The notes under the pieces: model-generated
Told to the model about the DNA's origin: nothing
Database searches by the model: none
What the model saw: only the letters and a program-made list of their open reading frames with translations
Assembly (NCBI GenBank): GCA_937890485.1
Contig: CALBXN010000183.1
Location: 1 to 25,206 of the forward strand
Direction: 5' to 3'
Length of the DNA: 25,206 bases
Source of the DNA: an uncultured Treponema sp.
GTDB lineage: Bacteria > Spirochaetota > Spirochaetia > Treponematales > Treponemataceae
Program-made: the position numbers and the translations under genes
Shown here: one piece after another, positions 8,352 to 15,861 of the stretch
Numbering within the stretch: position 1 is the first letter of the stretch
Layout of the letters: each line of letters begins with the position of its first letter

Positions 8352-9377
8352 TTACTCATTGTAAAATTTGCCATATTCATAGCTAGTTTCTGCATTCCAC
8401 ACTTCTGCAGCAAAATAACCTTGTCCAGAAACTACATCATTTTCTTTAAGATTACTTTCATAAGGATTAATTATTCTTGCACGAATCAATCTTGTATTTT
8501 CTTTTTCAGAATTATTCATTATATTCATCTTGAAAGAATAATCTTCTTTTTGGTTTGATTCTATGCTTGTTGCAACTCCCCTAAAATCATAAAGTGGAAA
8601 ATCCGCAAAGTTTTTTACTTCTTTATAAAAACTTGAATTATCAGAAATATTTTCTTTATGACCTTCACTTTGAAAGTTTACAACTTTAAACTCAATCTTA
8701 TATTTTCCTCGTTTTCCAATTTTATGAGCTTTTCTATGTCTTTTAAAATTTTCATCTACAAAAGTGAAATAATTTTCGCATCCATCTTCTGCAACTACAA
8801 AAGCATTTCCTTTGTCAGTTTCTTTTACATCAAGAATTTTCAAATTGAAAACATTTTTTTCTTTAACAAAAATATTTTCTGTCCATTCATCATCTTTAGT
8901 GTAATCATAATATGCAAATAAGTTTGTACTTAAAAGTGATTCTATTTCTTCGTTTTTCATTGAAGAATCTATTTGCAAAATCAAATCATAAAGAGCACCA
9001 ATAATTTCTCTCTTCGTACCATTTACAAACAACTTTGATTTTTTCTTAGTTTTTACATTTGGATAAATAAGTTCCATTGAACACCAAGGTTCATCAACTT
9101 CTCCATAATGAGATTGAAAAAGCACCATATCAATGGGAAATAATTTTATTTCTACAACATCAGTTTTATATCTTAAAATTATAGGTTCAAAACTATAATC
9201 AATTTCTTTTGATAAAAACCTTTGAAGCCGCAAAATAATTGTATTTAATAAATCTGAATAAAATCTCATATTAAATTCAATTTTAGGTTTATTATTTTTG
9301 TAAACGGTGATACTCGTACATTCTTCTGTTGTAAAAGAACCAAATTTAATTATGTCTTTTTTTATTTTATTTTCCAT
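8352..9377 (-). CDS. Unknown protein of the MoxR-VWA operon
   Basis: The protein has 341 residues, is charged and predicted soluble, and has no signal peptide, membrane span or recognised catalytic motif. The C-terminal part alternates strands and ends with GYFAAEVWNAETSYEYG, which could belong to a small beta-barrel, but that is a guess. The ATG at 9377 follows AAGG. It sits 12 nt after the HTH regulator gene and 17 nt before the ATPase, so it is almost certainly co-transcribed and may be an adaptor or substrate of the ATPase-VWA machine. Confidence 0.8.
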   Translation of the reverse strand: MENKIKKDIIKFGSFTTEECTSITVYKNNKPKIEFNMRFYSDLLNTIILRLQRFLSKEIDYSFEPIILRYKTDVVEIKLFPIDMVLFQSHYGEVDEPWCSMELIYPNVKTKKKSKLFVNGTKREIIGALYDLILQIDSSMKNEEIESLLSTNLFAYYDYTKDDEWTENIFVKEKNVFNLKILDVKETDKGNAFVVAEDGCENYFTFVDENFKRHRKAHKIGKRGKYKIEFKVVNFQSEGHKENISDNSSFYKEVKNFADFPLYDFRGVATSIESNQKEDYSFKMNIMNNSEKENTRLIRARIINPYESNLKENDVVSGQGYFAAEVWNAETSYEYGKFYNE

Positions 9378-9389
9378 ATCTAAACCTTA

Positions 9390-10076
9390 TTAATCTTTTC
9401 TATTTTTGAAAACTAAAATATCATCAATTGGAGTATTTAAGAGATTTGAAATTATTCCTAAATTATCAATAGTTGGTACTGATTTTCCATTAAACCATTT
9501 ATACACTGCCTGAATAGAACCTAATCCACAAACATTTTTTATTTGTGTTGGAGTTATTCCTTTTTCATCTATAAGCTCTCGGATTTTTATTCCTGTAGCT
9601 TCCATGTCAATTAGAGGATAAGTAAACTTCCCATTTTCAAGAATAGGAGAATATCCATTGAAAAGTTGATATATTCCATCTTGATATTCTTCATTTTCGA
9701 TAATGAAAAGCTGATATTTTGGAGTAGAAAATAAAGTACATTTTCCATCCTTAGAACAAGTAAATTCACATATTAAATCTTTATTTTTTTTGAAAGTATT
9801 TTTCATTTGCTCAAAAGTCATATTTTCAAGATTTTCATATAATTCATCATTACAAGCAGAATCAGCAATAACAGCTTCCCATCGATCAATTGTTATTGGG
9901 TTAAGAATTATTCCATTAGGATAAACATTATATCTTAAAAAGAAAGATTCACATTCTCGCATAACTTGAGATTCGTAATCTTCAGTCTCATTAAAAATAC
10001 GCATCGCAATTGCAGTTGGTTCTTTTTTCAAAATTACTTCATTTTCTTTAGTAGATAGATTTTCATTTTTTTCCAT
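9390..10076 (-). CDS. HTH regulator with N-terminal 'YPN' domain
   Basis: The protein has 228 residues in two parts. Residues 39-140 form a domain (named here for convenience) with C-x2-FFLRYNVYPNGIILNP and, later, FSTPKYQLFIIENEEY. Residues 155-224 are a Xre-like helix-turn-helix: IDMEATGIKIRELI, then QAVYKWFNGKSVPTIDNL, then NTPIDDILVF. The protein at 23202-23828 has both parts in reverse order and 16612-17145 has the first part alone. AAGGA precedes the ATG at 10076. It heads the four-gene operon and carries the palindromic operator in its own promoter, so it is a good candidate autoregulator. DNA binding is inferred from the HTH. Confidence 0.8.
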   Translation of the reverse strand: MEKNENLSTKENEVILKKEPTAIAMRIFNETEDYESQVMRECESFFLRYNVYPNGIILNPITIDRWEAVIADSACNDELYENLENMTFEQMKNTFKKNKDLICEFTCSKDGKCTLFSTPKYQLFIIENEEYQDGIYQLFNGYSPILENGKFTYPLIDMEATGIKIRELIDEKGITPTQIKNVCGLGSIQAVYKWFNGKSVPTIDNLGIISNLLNTPIDDILVFKNRKD

Positions 10077-10121
10077 AAGAAATCCTTTTGCTTTGAATTA
10101 AATTATCCAAAACATAACTAC

Positions 10122-10166
10122 ATTATACCACATGTATATTTTTTTGCATTCAACTTGTAGTTGAAT
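10122..10166 (-). promoter_or_regulatory. Promoter and palindromic operator of the MoxR operon
   Basis: On the minus strand an extended -10, TGGTATAAT, has its hexamer at 10122-10127. The palindrome ATTCAACT-TGT-AGTTGAAT (10148-10166, 8-bp arms) lies about 20 bp upstream and covers the -35 region. The same core recurs before three other minus-strand genes. No good -35 hexamer exists at 17 bp, which suggests use of the extended -10 and perhaps activation. Confidence 0.6.
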
Positions 10167-10295
10167 AAATTGAGAATAAACTTGTATTTTTAAACCTCTC
10201 TTTTGAAAAATTTTTTCATTTTTACTACACAAATACATTTTTTAAGTTATATTATTTGTACTGAACAATTTACTTTTCATATATCAGGATTTTCT

Positions 10296-10979
10296 ATGTT
10301 TGGAATTAAAAGAAATAAAACTAAATCAAAAAAAGGGGAAGGCCTCCCCCTCGCTTCAGATAGCAAGCAATCTTCCGCTTCCCCTTCTCCTAAGGGGAAA
10401 ATCCCCTTAAAAACCCCAGATAAGTCTAGCTCAAAAATCTCAATAAAAAAAACTGATAACGAGTCTGAATTTTATTATATTTCAAACGAAGCTCACTACG
10501 AACAAATTATAAAAAAAATCAAATCTGTAAAAAAACTTCTCTGGATCGGAACTGCTGACATAAAAGACCTTTATCTAAAAGAAGGAAAAAATTCTGTTCC
10601 TTTGCTTCAAATTCTTTCCGAACTTGTAAATCGTGGTGTAGAAATTCGATTGATTCACGCAAAGGAACCTGGTCCTGCCTTCCGACAAGATTTCGATAAA
10701 TATCCTTCACTTATTGATGGAATGGAAAGAGTCCTTTGCCCTAGAGTTCATTTTAAAATCATAATTTTTGACCTAAAAACAGCTTATGTAGGTTCAGCAA
10801 ATCTAACTGGTGCTGGTATGGGAATGAAAAGCGAAACTACAAGAAATTTTGAAGCAGGTATTCTTTCTTCCAACAACAAATTTGTAAAGCAAGTCATAGA
10901 GCATTTTGATAGAGTTTGGATGGGAGCTCATTGTAAATCTTGTAAGCGAAAAAAATTTTGTGGAGACCCTATAGAATAA
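10296..10979 (+). CDS. Single-HKD phospholipase-D-family nuclease-like protein
   Basis: The protein has 227 residues from ATG 10296, which follows AGGA; a TTG frame extension to 10203 adds AT-rich residues without a ribosome site. The PLD active-site motif is H152-x-K154-x4-D159 (HFKIIIFD), followed by YVGSANLTGAG. Only one HKD is present, as in Nuc-type nucleases that dimerise to build one active site. The C-terminus has CKSCKRKKFC, a possible zinc knuckle. Residues about 10-50 are low in complexity and partly encoded by a G+C-rich palindromic insert. It stands alone between the divergent MoxR operon and the origin. It might cleave DNA or RNA, or act on phospholipid; nuclease is the likeliest given the size. 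Confidence 0.8.
   Translation: MFGIKRNKTKSKKGEGLPLASDSKQSSASPSPKGKIPLKTPDKSSSKISIKKTDNESEFYYISNEAHYEQIIKKIKSVKKLLWIGTADIKDLYLKEGKNSVPLLQILSELVNRGVEIRLIHAKEPGPAFRQDFDKYPSLIDGMERVLCPRVHFKIIIFDLKTAYVGSANLTGAGMGMKSETTRNFEAGILSSNNKFVKQVIEHFDRVWMGAHCKSCKRKKFCGDPIE
10335..10409. repeat. G+C-rich palindromic insert inside the PLD gene
   Basis: This 75-bp stretch is far richer in G+C than the gene around it and holds two palindromes: GGGGA-aggcc-TCCCC (10335-10349) and TAAGGGGA-AAA-TCCCCTTA (10391-10409, perfect 8-bp arms). It keeps the reading frame and encodes a low-complexity Ser/Pro/Lys linker before the PLD domain. It behaves like a selfish palindromic element tolerated in a linker; other copies would have to be sought in the genome. 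Confidence 0.5.
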
Positions 10980-10985
10980 GTATCT

Positions 10986-10996
10986 CTCCCCTACCC
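10986..10996 (-). repeat. G-rich motif GGGTAGGGGAG, copy 1
   Basis: The 11-mer lies on the minus strand, 6 nt past the stop of the PLD gene. Identical copies lie at 20051-20062 (as part of a longer G-rich run) and 23965-23975, and related ones at 12644-12658 and 15832-15845. Confidence 0.55.
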
Positions 10997-11048
10997 TATC
11001 AGCATTTTTGAAAAATCATTTCTTATAAAAAATAAACTAATTTTCAAG

Positions 11049-11618
11049 GTCACACTTCTCTTAAAAAAATCGATTTGTTAAAATTAAAAAAAAAGTAACA
11101 GTTCTCTTAAATCGAAAAAAGCAGAGAATAATGGAAAGAAAGTTACTTTTATTACAAGGTAACAATTCTCTTAAAAATAAAATTATCTGAACGAAAGGTA
11201 ACAGTTCTACTAAAATTCGCCACAAAAAAAATTAATTTTCTTTTTAGAATTAATATTTTTTATGAATAATGGTCAACAAAACTTTTCAAAATTAAATAGA
11301 GTAACAGTTCTCTTAAATTAAAAGTAACATTTCTCCTAAAGTTATTAACAAAAATCCTGTGGAAAACTCAAGTTTTCCGTAACAGTTCTCTTAAAAATCA
11401 CAAATTATATATTTCTTTATATTGCAAAGAATTAACTTTTTTATACAAAAACATCATAACAATTCTCTTAAAAAAGAGTCACAATTTTCTTAAATCTTCT
11501 ATATATACTAATAATAACCATTAATATATTTAAAAACTAATAATAGTATCCAAAAATTGTGGAAAACTATAAATAATTTAGTAAAACTGTTACCTATATT
11601 CTTTAAGAGAATTGTTAC
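11049..11618. repeat. Iteron-type plasmid replication origin
   Basis: Nine direct copies of a 17-bp iteron, consensus GTAACAGTTCTCTTAAA, begin at 11049, 11095, 11159, 11198, 11301, 11324, 11379, 11456 and 11478. An inverted copy lies at 11602-11618, touching the repA stop. The DNA is very AT-rich, with runs suited to strand opening. Two DnaA-box-like TTTTCCACA sites lie on the minus strand at 11358-11366 and 11558-11566. RepA-family initiators bind such iterons. The 638-nt stretch between the PLD gene and repA holds no other gene. Several start-to-start distances (22, 23, 55, 77) are near multiples of the 11-bp helical turn; others (39, 46, 64, 103) fit less well. Confidence 0.88.
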
Positions 11619-12611
11619 TTAAATATCAGTTGTAATTAAAGCATATCTAGGATCTTCTTTTAAAACAGGAGTAGGACTTTTAAAGAGAGTAATTCCAGAA
11701 CCATCTTTAGAAAAATCTATTTTTACTTCTGGATAATGCTTTAATTTAATTTCTTTAAGAAGTTCAACAATTCTAGCATAATTTACATTTACAAGATTGC
11801 TATCTTTTCCTTCATCAACAGGAATAAATTGTTCAACAAGTTTATGCCGAGGAATAAAAGTAGAATCGGTTAATCCATTATTTCTGTAAACAAGCCAAGC
11901 ATACAAATCTTTTCCAATTGGGCTATCAATATTTTTGTAAACTTCATAATTAATAGGAACTGCATGTTGAATACAAAAATCACAAAATTCTGGAGAAAGC
12001 AAAATTTTAAATCGCCCAACACGTTTTGATTCAGAACCATCATCAATTTCTTGATATTGAATTCCTGTTGTAAAACGAATATTTCCTGTAGATTTTGTTG
12101 TAACAATTACATCTTTTTTTGGATATTGTCCATCTTCGTACAAATCTTGAAACAAAATTCCATTTTTCAATTCTTTGACTTCTTGGTCAAAAGTGAAAGC
12201 TGCACTGGAAAAACATTCAAGTTGTTCTTTTATGTCTTTTCCTCGTTGTTTTGGTAATTGAAGTTCTTTTAACAAATCTGCCATAGAGGCATATTCAATC
12301 ATTAAGGAATTATTTTTGTTTGGAGAAATTACAGCATGAGTAGTTAAAATTGAAAGTAATAATCTTCCATATCTTCCGTAGGGAACATTTTTTGGAGAGG
12401 ACAATGTTAAAGTAACGCCGTTACTTCCCTTTCTTACGAAAGTTGTTTTGTGAATATTTTTAAAAGGTAGTGAAGCCGTTGTAAAAAAACTTGGAAGATA
12501 TCCAATTTGTCTTTTTACTGGTTTAGTTTCTTCAAGAGAATTAAATAATTCATTAGTTGAATTATCTATAACTTGAAGTTCTGTTTTTTCAGATATTTTT
12601 TTTCTTCCCAT
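11619..12611 (-). CDS. repA: Plasmid replication initiator, RepA_C (PF04796) type
   Basis: The protein has 330 residues. The stretch ILLSPEFCDFCIQHAVPINY followed by IDSPIGKDLYAWLVYR matches the core of plasmid RepA_C initiators (Lsp-F...PVP...SP-a-DlY-WL-yR). It would bind the iterons that flank its own gene to start replication. It is the last gene of the parA / small partner / repA operon, 35 nt after the partner gene, and that gap holds a perfect iteron. The ATG at 12611 has no clear ribosome site (CCTAAAAAATAAC precedes it), so translation is probably weak or coupled, which would help keep initiator levels low. Start choice is therefore less certain than for its neighbours. Confidence 0.87.
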   Translation of the reverse strand: MGRKKISEKTELQVIDNSTNELFNSLEETKPVKRQIGYLPSFFTTASLPFKNIHKTTFVRKGSNGVTLTLSSPKNVPYGRYGRLLLSILTTHAVISPNKNNSLMIEYASMADLLKELQLPKQRGKDIKEQLECFSSAAFTFDQEVKELKNGILFQDLYEDGQYPKKDVIVTTKSTGNIRFTTGIQYQEIDDGSESKRVGRFKILLSPEFCDFCIQHAVPINYEVYKNIDSPIGKDLYAWLVYRNNGLTDSTFIPRHKLVEQFIPVDEGKDSNLVNVNYARIVELLKEIKLKHYPEVKIDFSKDGSGITLFKSPTPVLKEDPRYALITTDI

Positions 12612-12623
12612 GTTATTTTTTAG

Positions 12624-12640
12624 GTAACAGTTCTCTTAAA
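12624..12640 (+). promoter_or_regulatory. Lone iteron just upstream of repA
   Basis: A perfect copy of the iteron GTAACAGTTCTCTTAAA sits between the partner-gene stop and the repA start, apart from the main array. RepA bound here could act as a roadblock or operator for its own gene, as in many iteron plasmids. The regulatory role is inferred from position. Confidence 0.65.
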
Positions 12641-12646
12641 CTTTCC

Positions 12647-13012
12647 CTACTCCCCTACTTTTTCAATTCCGTTACGAGATACTTTTAATCGTCCGGCTTT
12701 TACTTCTTTCATGATGTAATTTACTGCGTTTTCTACACCTTGAACTAAAGTAACTTCATTTGCAGAAAAGAAAGCTTTAAATTCAGCTTTTTTTCCTCGT
12801 GAAAAATGTAAGTTTGCAACGTCGTTATATTTTCCTTTTGATTCGCTTTTAGTAGAAGTTTCTAGCTGAATATTTTCTGTTGCAGGAGTTTCTATTTTTT
12901 CTTCTGGTTCATTAACACTAGACATATTATTTGCAATCTGATTTTTAAAATCTTCAGGCAAAAAAGATGAATGTGTTTGCGTGTTGGTTTTTATTTTTGT
13001 TGCAATCGCCAT
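12647..13012 (-). CDS. Small partition partner, probable RHH DNA-binding protein
   Basis: The protein has 121 residues. The first ~75 are polar and probably disordered. The last 45 fit a ribbon-helix-helix pattern: a short strand, then KAEFKAFFSANEVTLVQGVENAV, then NYIMKEVKAGRLKVSRNG. It lies 10 nt after parA and ahead of repA, where a ParG/ParR/ParB-type centromere binder is expected. It would bind the repeats at 13896-13984 and stimulate ParA. The function is inferred from position and size; I recognise no named family. Confidence 0.7.
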   Translation of the reverse strand: MAIATKIKTNTQTHSSFLPEDFKNQIANNMSSVNEPEEKIETPATENIQLETSTKSESKGKYNDVANLHFSRGKKAEFKAFFSANEVTLVQGVENAVNYIMKEVKAGRLKVSRNGIEKVGE

Positions 13013-13022
13013 TTGATTCCCC

Positions 13023-13772
13023 TTATTTTACCAAGTCTGCAAGTTTTTTGAAGGCGTCTAATGTGTTTTGTTTTGCACCTTGTTGCTGAATAGTTTTTCT
13101 AAAAATTGTTGCAGATTTGAAATTTTGGTCCTGAGGAATTTCAACGATATTGAAATCTGTATTTTTTAGAGCTTCGATAATTTCGTTTGCTAATTTGTAA
13201 GATTTGTTTACTTCGTTTAAAACGATAGTTTTGAAAACCGGATTGATGCGTTTTCGTTTTTGACAATCTTTTAAGTTGTTTCTGAAAATTTGAAGTCCGT
13301 CTTGTGAATATCCATCGGCTTTTACAACTACTACAATTTCATCAACGGCAGCAAGGATGTTTTCTTCAAAGGCTTCAAATGCAGGTGATGTATCAAAAAT
13401 ACAATAATCAAAGCCGAGATTTTCTATTACGTTTACAAGGTCAACGAAAATAAATGGTTCGCGAGTTGCTTGCATTGAGCGATACAATTTCAAATCATTT
13501 GTGTCACCATCTGAAATTGCAAGTGTTGGAATTAAATATAAATTTGGAACTGTGGTCGGAATAATTGCTTTTTCTACTTCAACTTTTCCGAATAACACTT
13601 CTCCTAAATCGTACTCAAAACTTTCGATAAGGTTGCTTGTGCTGTTGCCTTGACTATCAGCATCTATAAGTAAAACTTTTTTTCCTTCCATTGCAAGTTG
13701 AGCTGCAAGTGATACACTTACGGTGGTTTTTCCTACTCCACCTTTTTGTATCGCAATAACTATTTTTTTCAA
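13023..13772 (-). CDS. parA: ParA-type partition ATPase
   Basis: The protein has 249 residues. It starts MKKIVIAIQKGGVGKTT (deviant Walker A, 10-17), then VLLIDADSQGNST (Walker A' Asp) and FDYCIFDTSPAF (Walker B). It lacks the N-terminal HTH of P1-type ParA, so it is the short type, which needs its partner for operator binding. The start codon is TTG at 13772, behind a perfect GGAGG and directly before the conserved KKIVIA strand. It heads the partition-replication operon from the strong promoter at 13810-13839. It moves the replicon by forming gradients on the nucleoid, as known for the family. Confidence 0.93.
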   Translation of the reverse strand: MKKIVIAIQKGGVGKTTVSVSLAAQLAMEGKKVLLIDADSQGNSTSNLIESFEYDLGEVLFGKVEVEKAIIPTTVPNLYLIPTLAISDGDTNDLKLYRSMQATREPFIFVDLVNVIENLGFDYCIFDTSPAFEAFEENILAAVDEIVVVVKADGYSQDGLQIFRNNLKDCQKRKRINPVFKTIVLNEVNKSYKLANEIIEALKNTDFNIVEIPQDQNFKSATIFRKTIQQQGAKQNTLDAFKKLADLVK

Positions 13773-13809
13773 AGTGTCCTCCCAAACCCATTGATTTTGC
13801 GATAGTAGA

Positions 13810-13839
13810 ATTATATCATTTTTTATTAGAAAAAGTCAA
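13810..13839 (-). promoter_or_regulatory. Strong promoter of the parA operon
   Basis: On the minus strand TTGACT (13834-13839), an 18-bp spacer and TATAAT (13810-13815), with TG one base before the -10. Just downstream lies TTCTACTATCG, which repeats the TCTACTAT core of the parS-like repeats and may serve as an operator. Confidence 0.75.
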
Positions 13840-13857
13840 CAAAAAAATATTGCAATT

Positions 13858-13984
13858 CTAATATATCTAATAAAGAATGTTAGAGATATTAGATAAAATC
13901 TACTATAAAATATACTAAAAAAAATGATAAAAAATATACTAAATCTACTATAAAATATACTAAATCTACTGTTTTATAGTAGAT
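13858..13984. repeat. parS-like repeat cluster upstream of parA
   Basis: An imperfect palindrome at 13858-13892 (14-bp arms, 12 matches) is followed by two identical 24-bp direct repeats (13896-13919 and 13941-13964) containing TCTACTATAAAATATACTA. A perfect 7-bp inverted repeat, ATCTACT / AGTAGAT, closes the cluster at 13964-13984. Clustered repeats next to a parA promoter are typical centromere or operator DNA for small RHH partners. The rest of 13985-14231 is AT-rich and I see no gene in it. Confidence 0.65.
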
Positions 13985-14231
13985 AGAAAAAGACCTCACC
14001 AGATTGCTCAGAATGCGTTCAAAATAAAAAATCGATAAATATGTCGACTGAGCAAAAAGGGGCGTGTTTTGAGCGTTTTTTCGCATTTTTTACTATTCCA
14101 AAAAATTGATAAATTTTAGTCATTTTTGGTCGTTAAAAATTCTTCTAAAAATAAAATTTAAACTAATAATTTAATGTAAAATCTTCAGTTTTTAGGTAAC
14201 ATAAAAAATTAAAAAAATTGGATGTGTGTCG

Positions 14232-14259
14232 TTAGATGAGACATACTGTGTGTTAAAAT
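14232..14259 (+). promoter_or_regulatory. Candidate promoter of the RlaP-ATP-grasp pair
   Basis: TTAGAT (14232-14237), a 16-bp spacer and TAAAAT (14254-14259), 29 bp before the ATG at 14289. The match is moderate; no better pair is visible in the 300 bp upstream. Confidence 0.45.
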
Positions 14260-14288
14260 AAAATGAAAATTTTTTAGGAGGATAAGTG

Positions 14289-15053
14289 ATGGAAATAGAA
14301 AAAATCATAAAATCAAAACTTTCAGAAATTGAAGAAAATCTCAATGTTAAAATTTTGTATGCAGTTGAATCTGGAAGTAGGGCTTGGGGTTTTGCAAGTG
14401 ACGATAGCGATTATGATGTTCGATTTATTTATGTTCGACCAGGTGAAGAATATCTCAAACTTGAAAAAATCCGTGATGTAATTGATTACGAGTTAAATGA
14501 TGTTTATGACATCAACGGTTGGGATTTGAAAAAATTTTTGACTTTGCTTCATGATAGTAATCCAGTGATTTTTGAATGGGCACAATCTCCAATTGTGTAC
14601 AAATCAACTGACGAATGGAATAAAATTTCTTCTATAATAAACGATTTTGCTCAACTTAAAAAATTGCTTTATCATTATTTATCCATGTCTAAAAATAATT
14701 ATAATCAGTTTTTTAGAACCGAGGAAGTTTCGTATAAAAAATATTTTTATATACTTCGAGCTCTTTTGTGTTGCCAATGGATTTTTAAGAAAAATTCAAT
14801 TCCACCAATTTTGTTTGATGATTTGGTAAAAGTACTTTTTCCAGAAAATTTAAAACCAATTCTCGATAAATTATTTGAAATAAAAAAATCTTCTTCTGAA
14901 AAGAAATCAGGTAAACGATTCTCAGAATTAGATGAATTTATCGAAAGAGGTTTTGTTGAAATTGAAAATGAAGTTGCGACTTTGCAAAGTGGCGAAAAAC
15001 TTTCTTTTGAAAAATTAGACAAAGTTTTTTTAGAAATTTTGAAAGGAGAATAA
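14289..15053 (+). CDS. RlaP-type nucleotidyltransferase (Pol-beta fold, RNA repair)
   Basis: The protein has 254 residues. GSRAWGFASDDSDYDVRFIY at 29-48 holds the GS...DxD motif of minimal Pol-beta nucleotidyltransferases, with the RAWG and DYDVRF signatures of PF10127 (RlaP, formerly COG3541/YcgL). A mostly helical C-terminal region follows. The RlaP name reflects frequent linkage to RNA ligases; family members are predicted to add nucleotides to RNA ends during repair. The ATG at 14289 sits 7 nt after AGGAGG and fits better than the in-frame GTG three bases earlier. Its stop overlaps the ribosome site of the ATP-grasp gene 4 nt later, so the pair is an operon. Family is confident; substrate is unknown. 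Confidence 0.88.
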   Translation: MEIEKIIKSKLSEIEENLNVKILYAVESGSRAWGFASDDSDYDVRFIYVRPGEEYLKLEKIRDVIDYELNDVYDINGWDLKKFLTLLHDSNPVIFEWAQSPIVYKSTDEWNKISSIINDFAQLKKLLYHYLSMSKNNYNQFFRTEEVSYKKYFYILRALLCCQWIFKKNSIPPILFDDLVKVLFPENLKPILDKLFEIKKSSSEKKSGKRFSELDEFIERGFVEIENEVATLQSGEKLSFEKLDKVFLEILKGE

Positions 15054-15057
15054 TTTT

Positions 15058-15861
15058 ATGTTGTGGATAATTGAAAACGGCGGATTTGTTTCTGGCGATA
15101 TTCTTTTGGATTCTGTAAAAAAATTGAATAAGAATTTTGTTCTTTGGAATGATGATTTTTGGAAAACCAAAGAATATGAAGTTTTTGATAAAAATTCAAT
15201 TTTTCATGGCAGTTTAGGAAATGCGTCTAAAATTAAAAATGAAATTTCTTGGACTCCAGGTGCTTTGTGTGATGAAAAAGGATTTTCTTTTCAATATATT
15301 TACGAAAATTACAATGACTTTATTTTGAATAAAAATTGTATTTTCACAACCATAAACGATTTGTTAAAAAATCCGTCTTTATTAGATGATATTTGCAAAA
15401 CTTCAACTAAATTTTTTGCTCGGCCAAACAGTCCTTTGAAAGAATTTAGTGGACGAATTTTAGATAAAACTGATTTGACTCCAGCTCATTTTGATTACGG
15501 TTTTTATCATGAAGACATAAATCTTCCTATCGTTCTGTCGGAGTTGAAATCCATCGAAAAAGAATATCGTTTTGTTTGTGTAAAGGATTCTATCGTTACA
15601 GGTTGCGAATATCTTGCTGATGGCAGAAAAGGAACGCTTTTGATAAATCAAAATGATGAGGCTTGGACATTTGCTCAAAAAATCGCTTGTGAGAAAAAAC
15701 AAAAAGATTTTGCTTACATAATCGATATCTGCCAAAGTGAAGGGGATTTGTTCTTGCTCGAAATGAATCCATTTAGTGGTGCCGATTTATATGTTTGCGA
15801 CGCAGAAAAAATTATCAACGCAATTGAATCTGTAGGGCAGGGGAGTGGTGAACTGGTTTAG
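15058..15861 (+). CDS. ATP-grasp protein of the R2K clade
   Basis: The protein has 267 residues. KFFARPNSPLKEFSGRIL (118-135) matches the conserved F-x-RP...K-F(S/T)G strand of the R2K clade, related to eukaryotic CDC123. EYRFVCVKDSIVTGCEY (169-185) and LLEMNPFSGADLY (233-245, with the metal-binding E-x-N) complete the ATP-grasp core. Such enzymes form amide or ester bonds from a carboxyl-phosphate; the clade is predicted to modify proteins. AAAGGAG precedes the ATG at 15058, overlapping the end of the RlaP gene. The tight pairing suggests a shared pathway. The last codons run through a G-rich motif (15832-15845), so the exact C-terminus may be unusual. Confidence 0.82.
   Translation: MLWIIENGGFVSGDILLDSVKKLNKNFVLWNDDFWKTKEYEVFDKNSIFHGSLGNASKIKNEISWTPGALCDEKGFSFQYIYENYNDFILNKNCIFTTINDLLKNPSLLDDICKTSTKFFARPNSPLKEFSGRILDKTDLTPAHFDYGFYHEDINLPIVLSELKSIEKEYRFVCVKDSIVTGCEYLADGRKGTLLINQNDEAWTFAQKIACEKKQKDFAYIIDICQSEGDLFLLEMNPFSGADLYVCDAEKIINAIESVGQGSGELV

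Noticed and set aside
10203..10295. TTG start extending the PLD protein by 31 residues
   Set aside because: No ribosome site precedes it and the added residues are an AT-driven hydrophobic stretch; ATG 10296 has AGGA upstream.
11049..11494. The iteron array as a CRISPR array
   Set aside because: The repeats are only 17 bp with irregular spacing of 5-86 bp, lie next to repA, and no cas gene is present.
13889..14086. Minus-strand frame upstream of parA
   Set aside because: It is made of the parS-like repeats (repeating VDLVYFIVDLVYF-type residues) and has no ribosome site.
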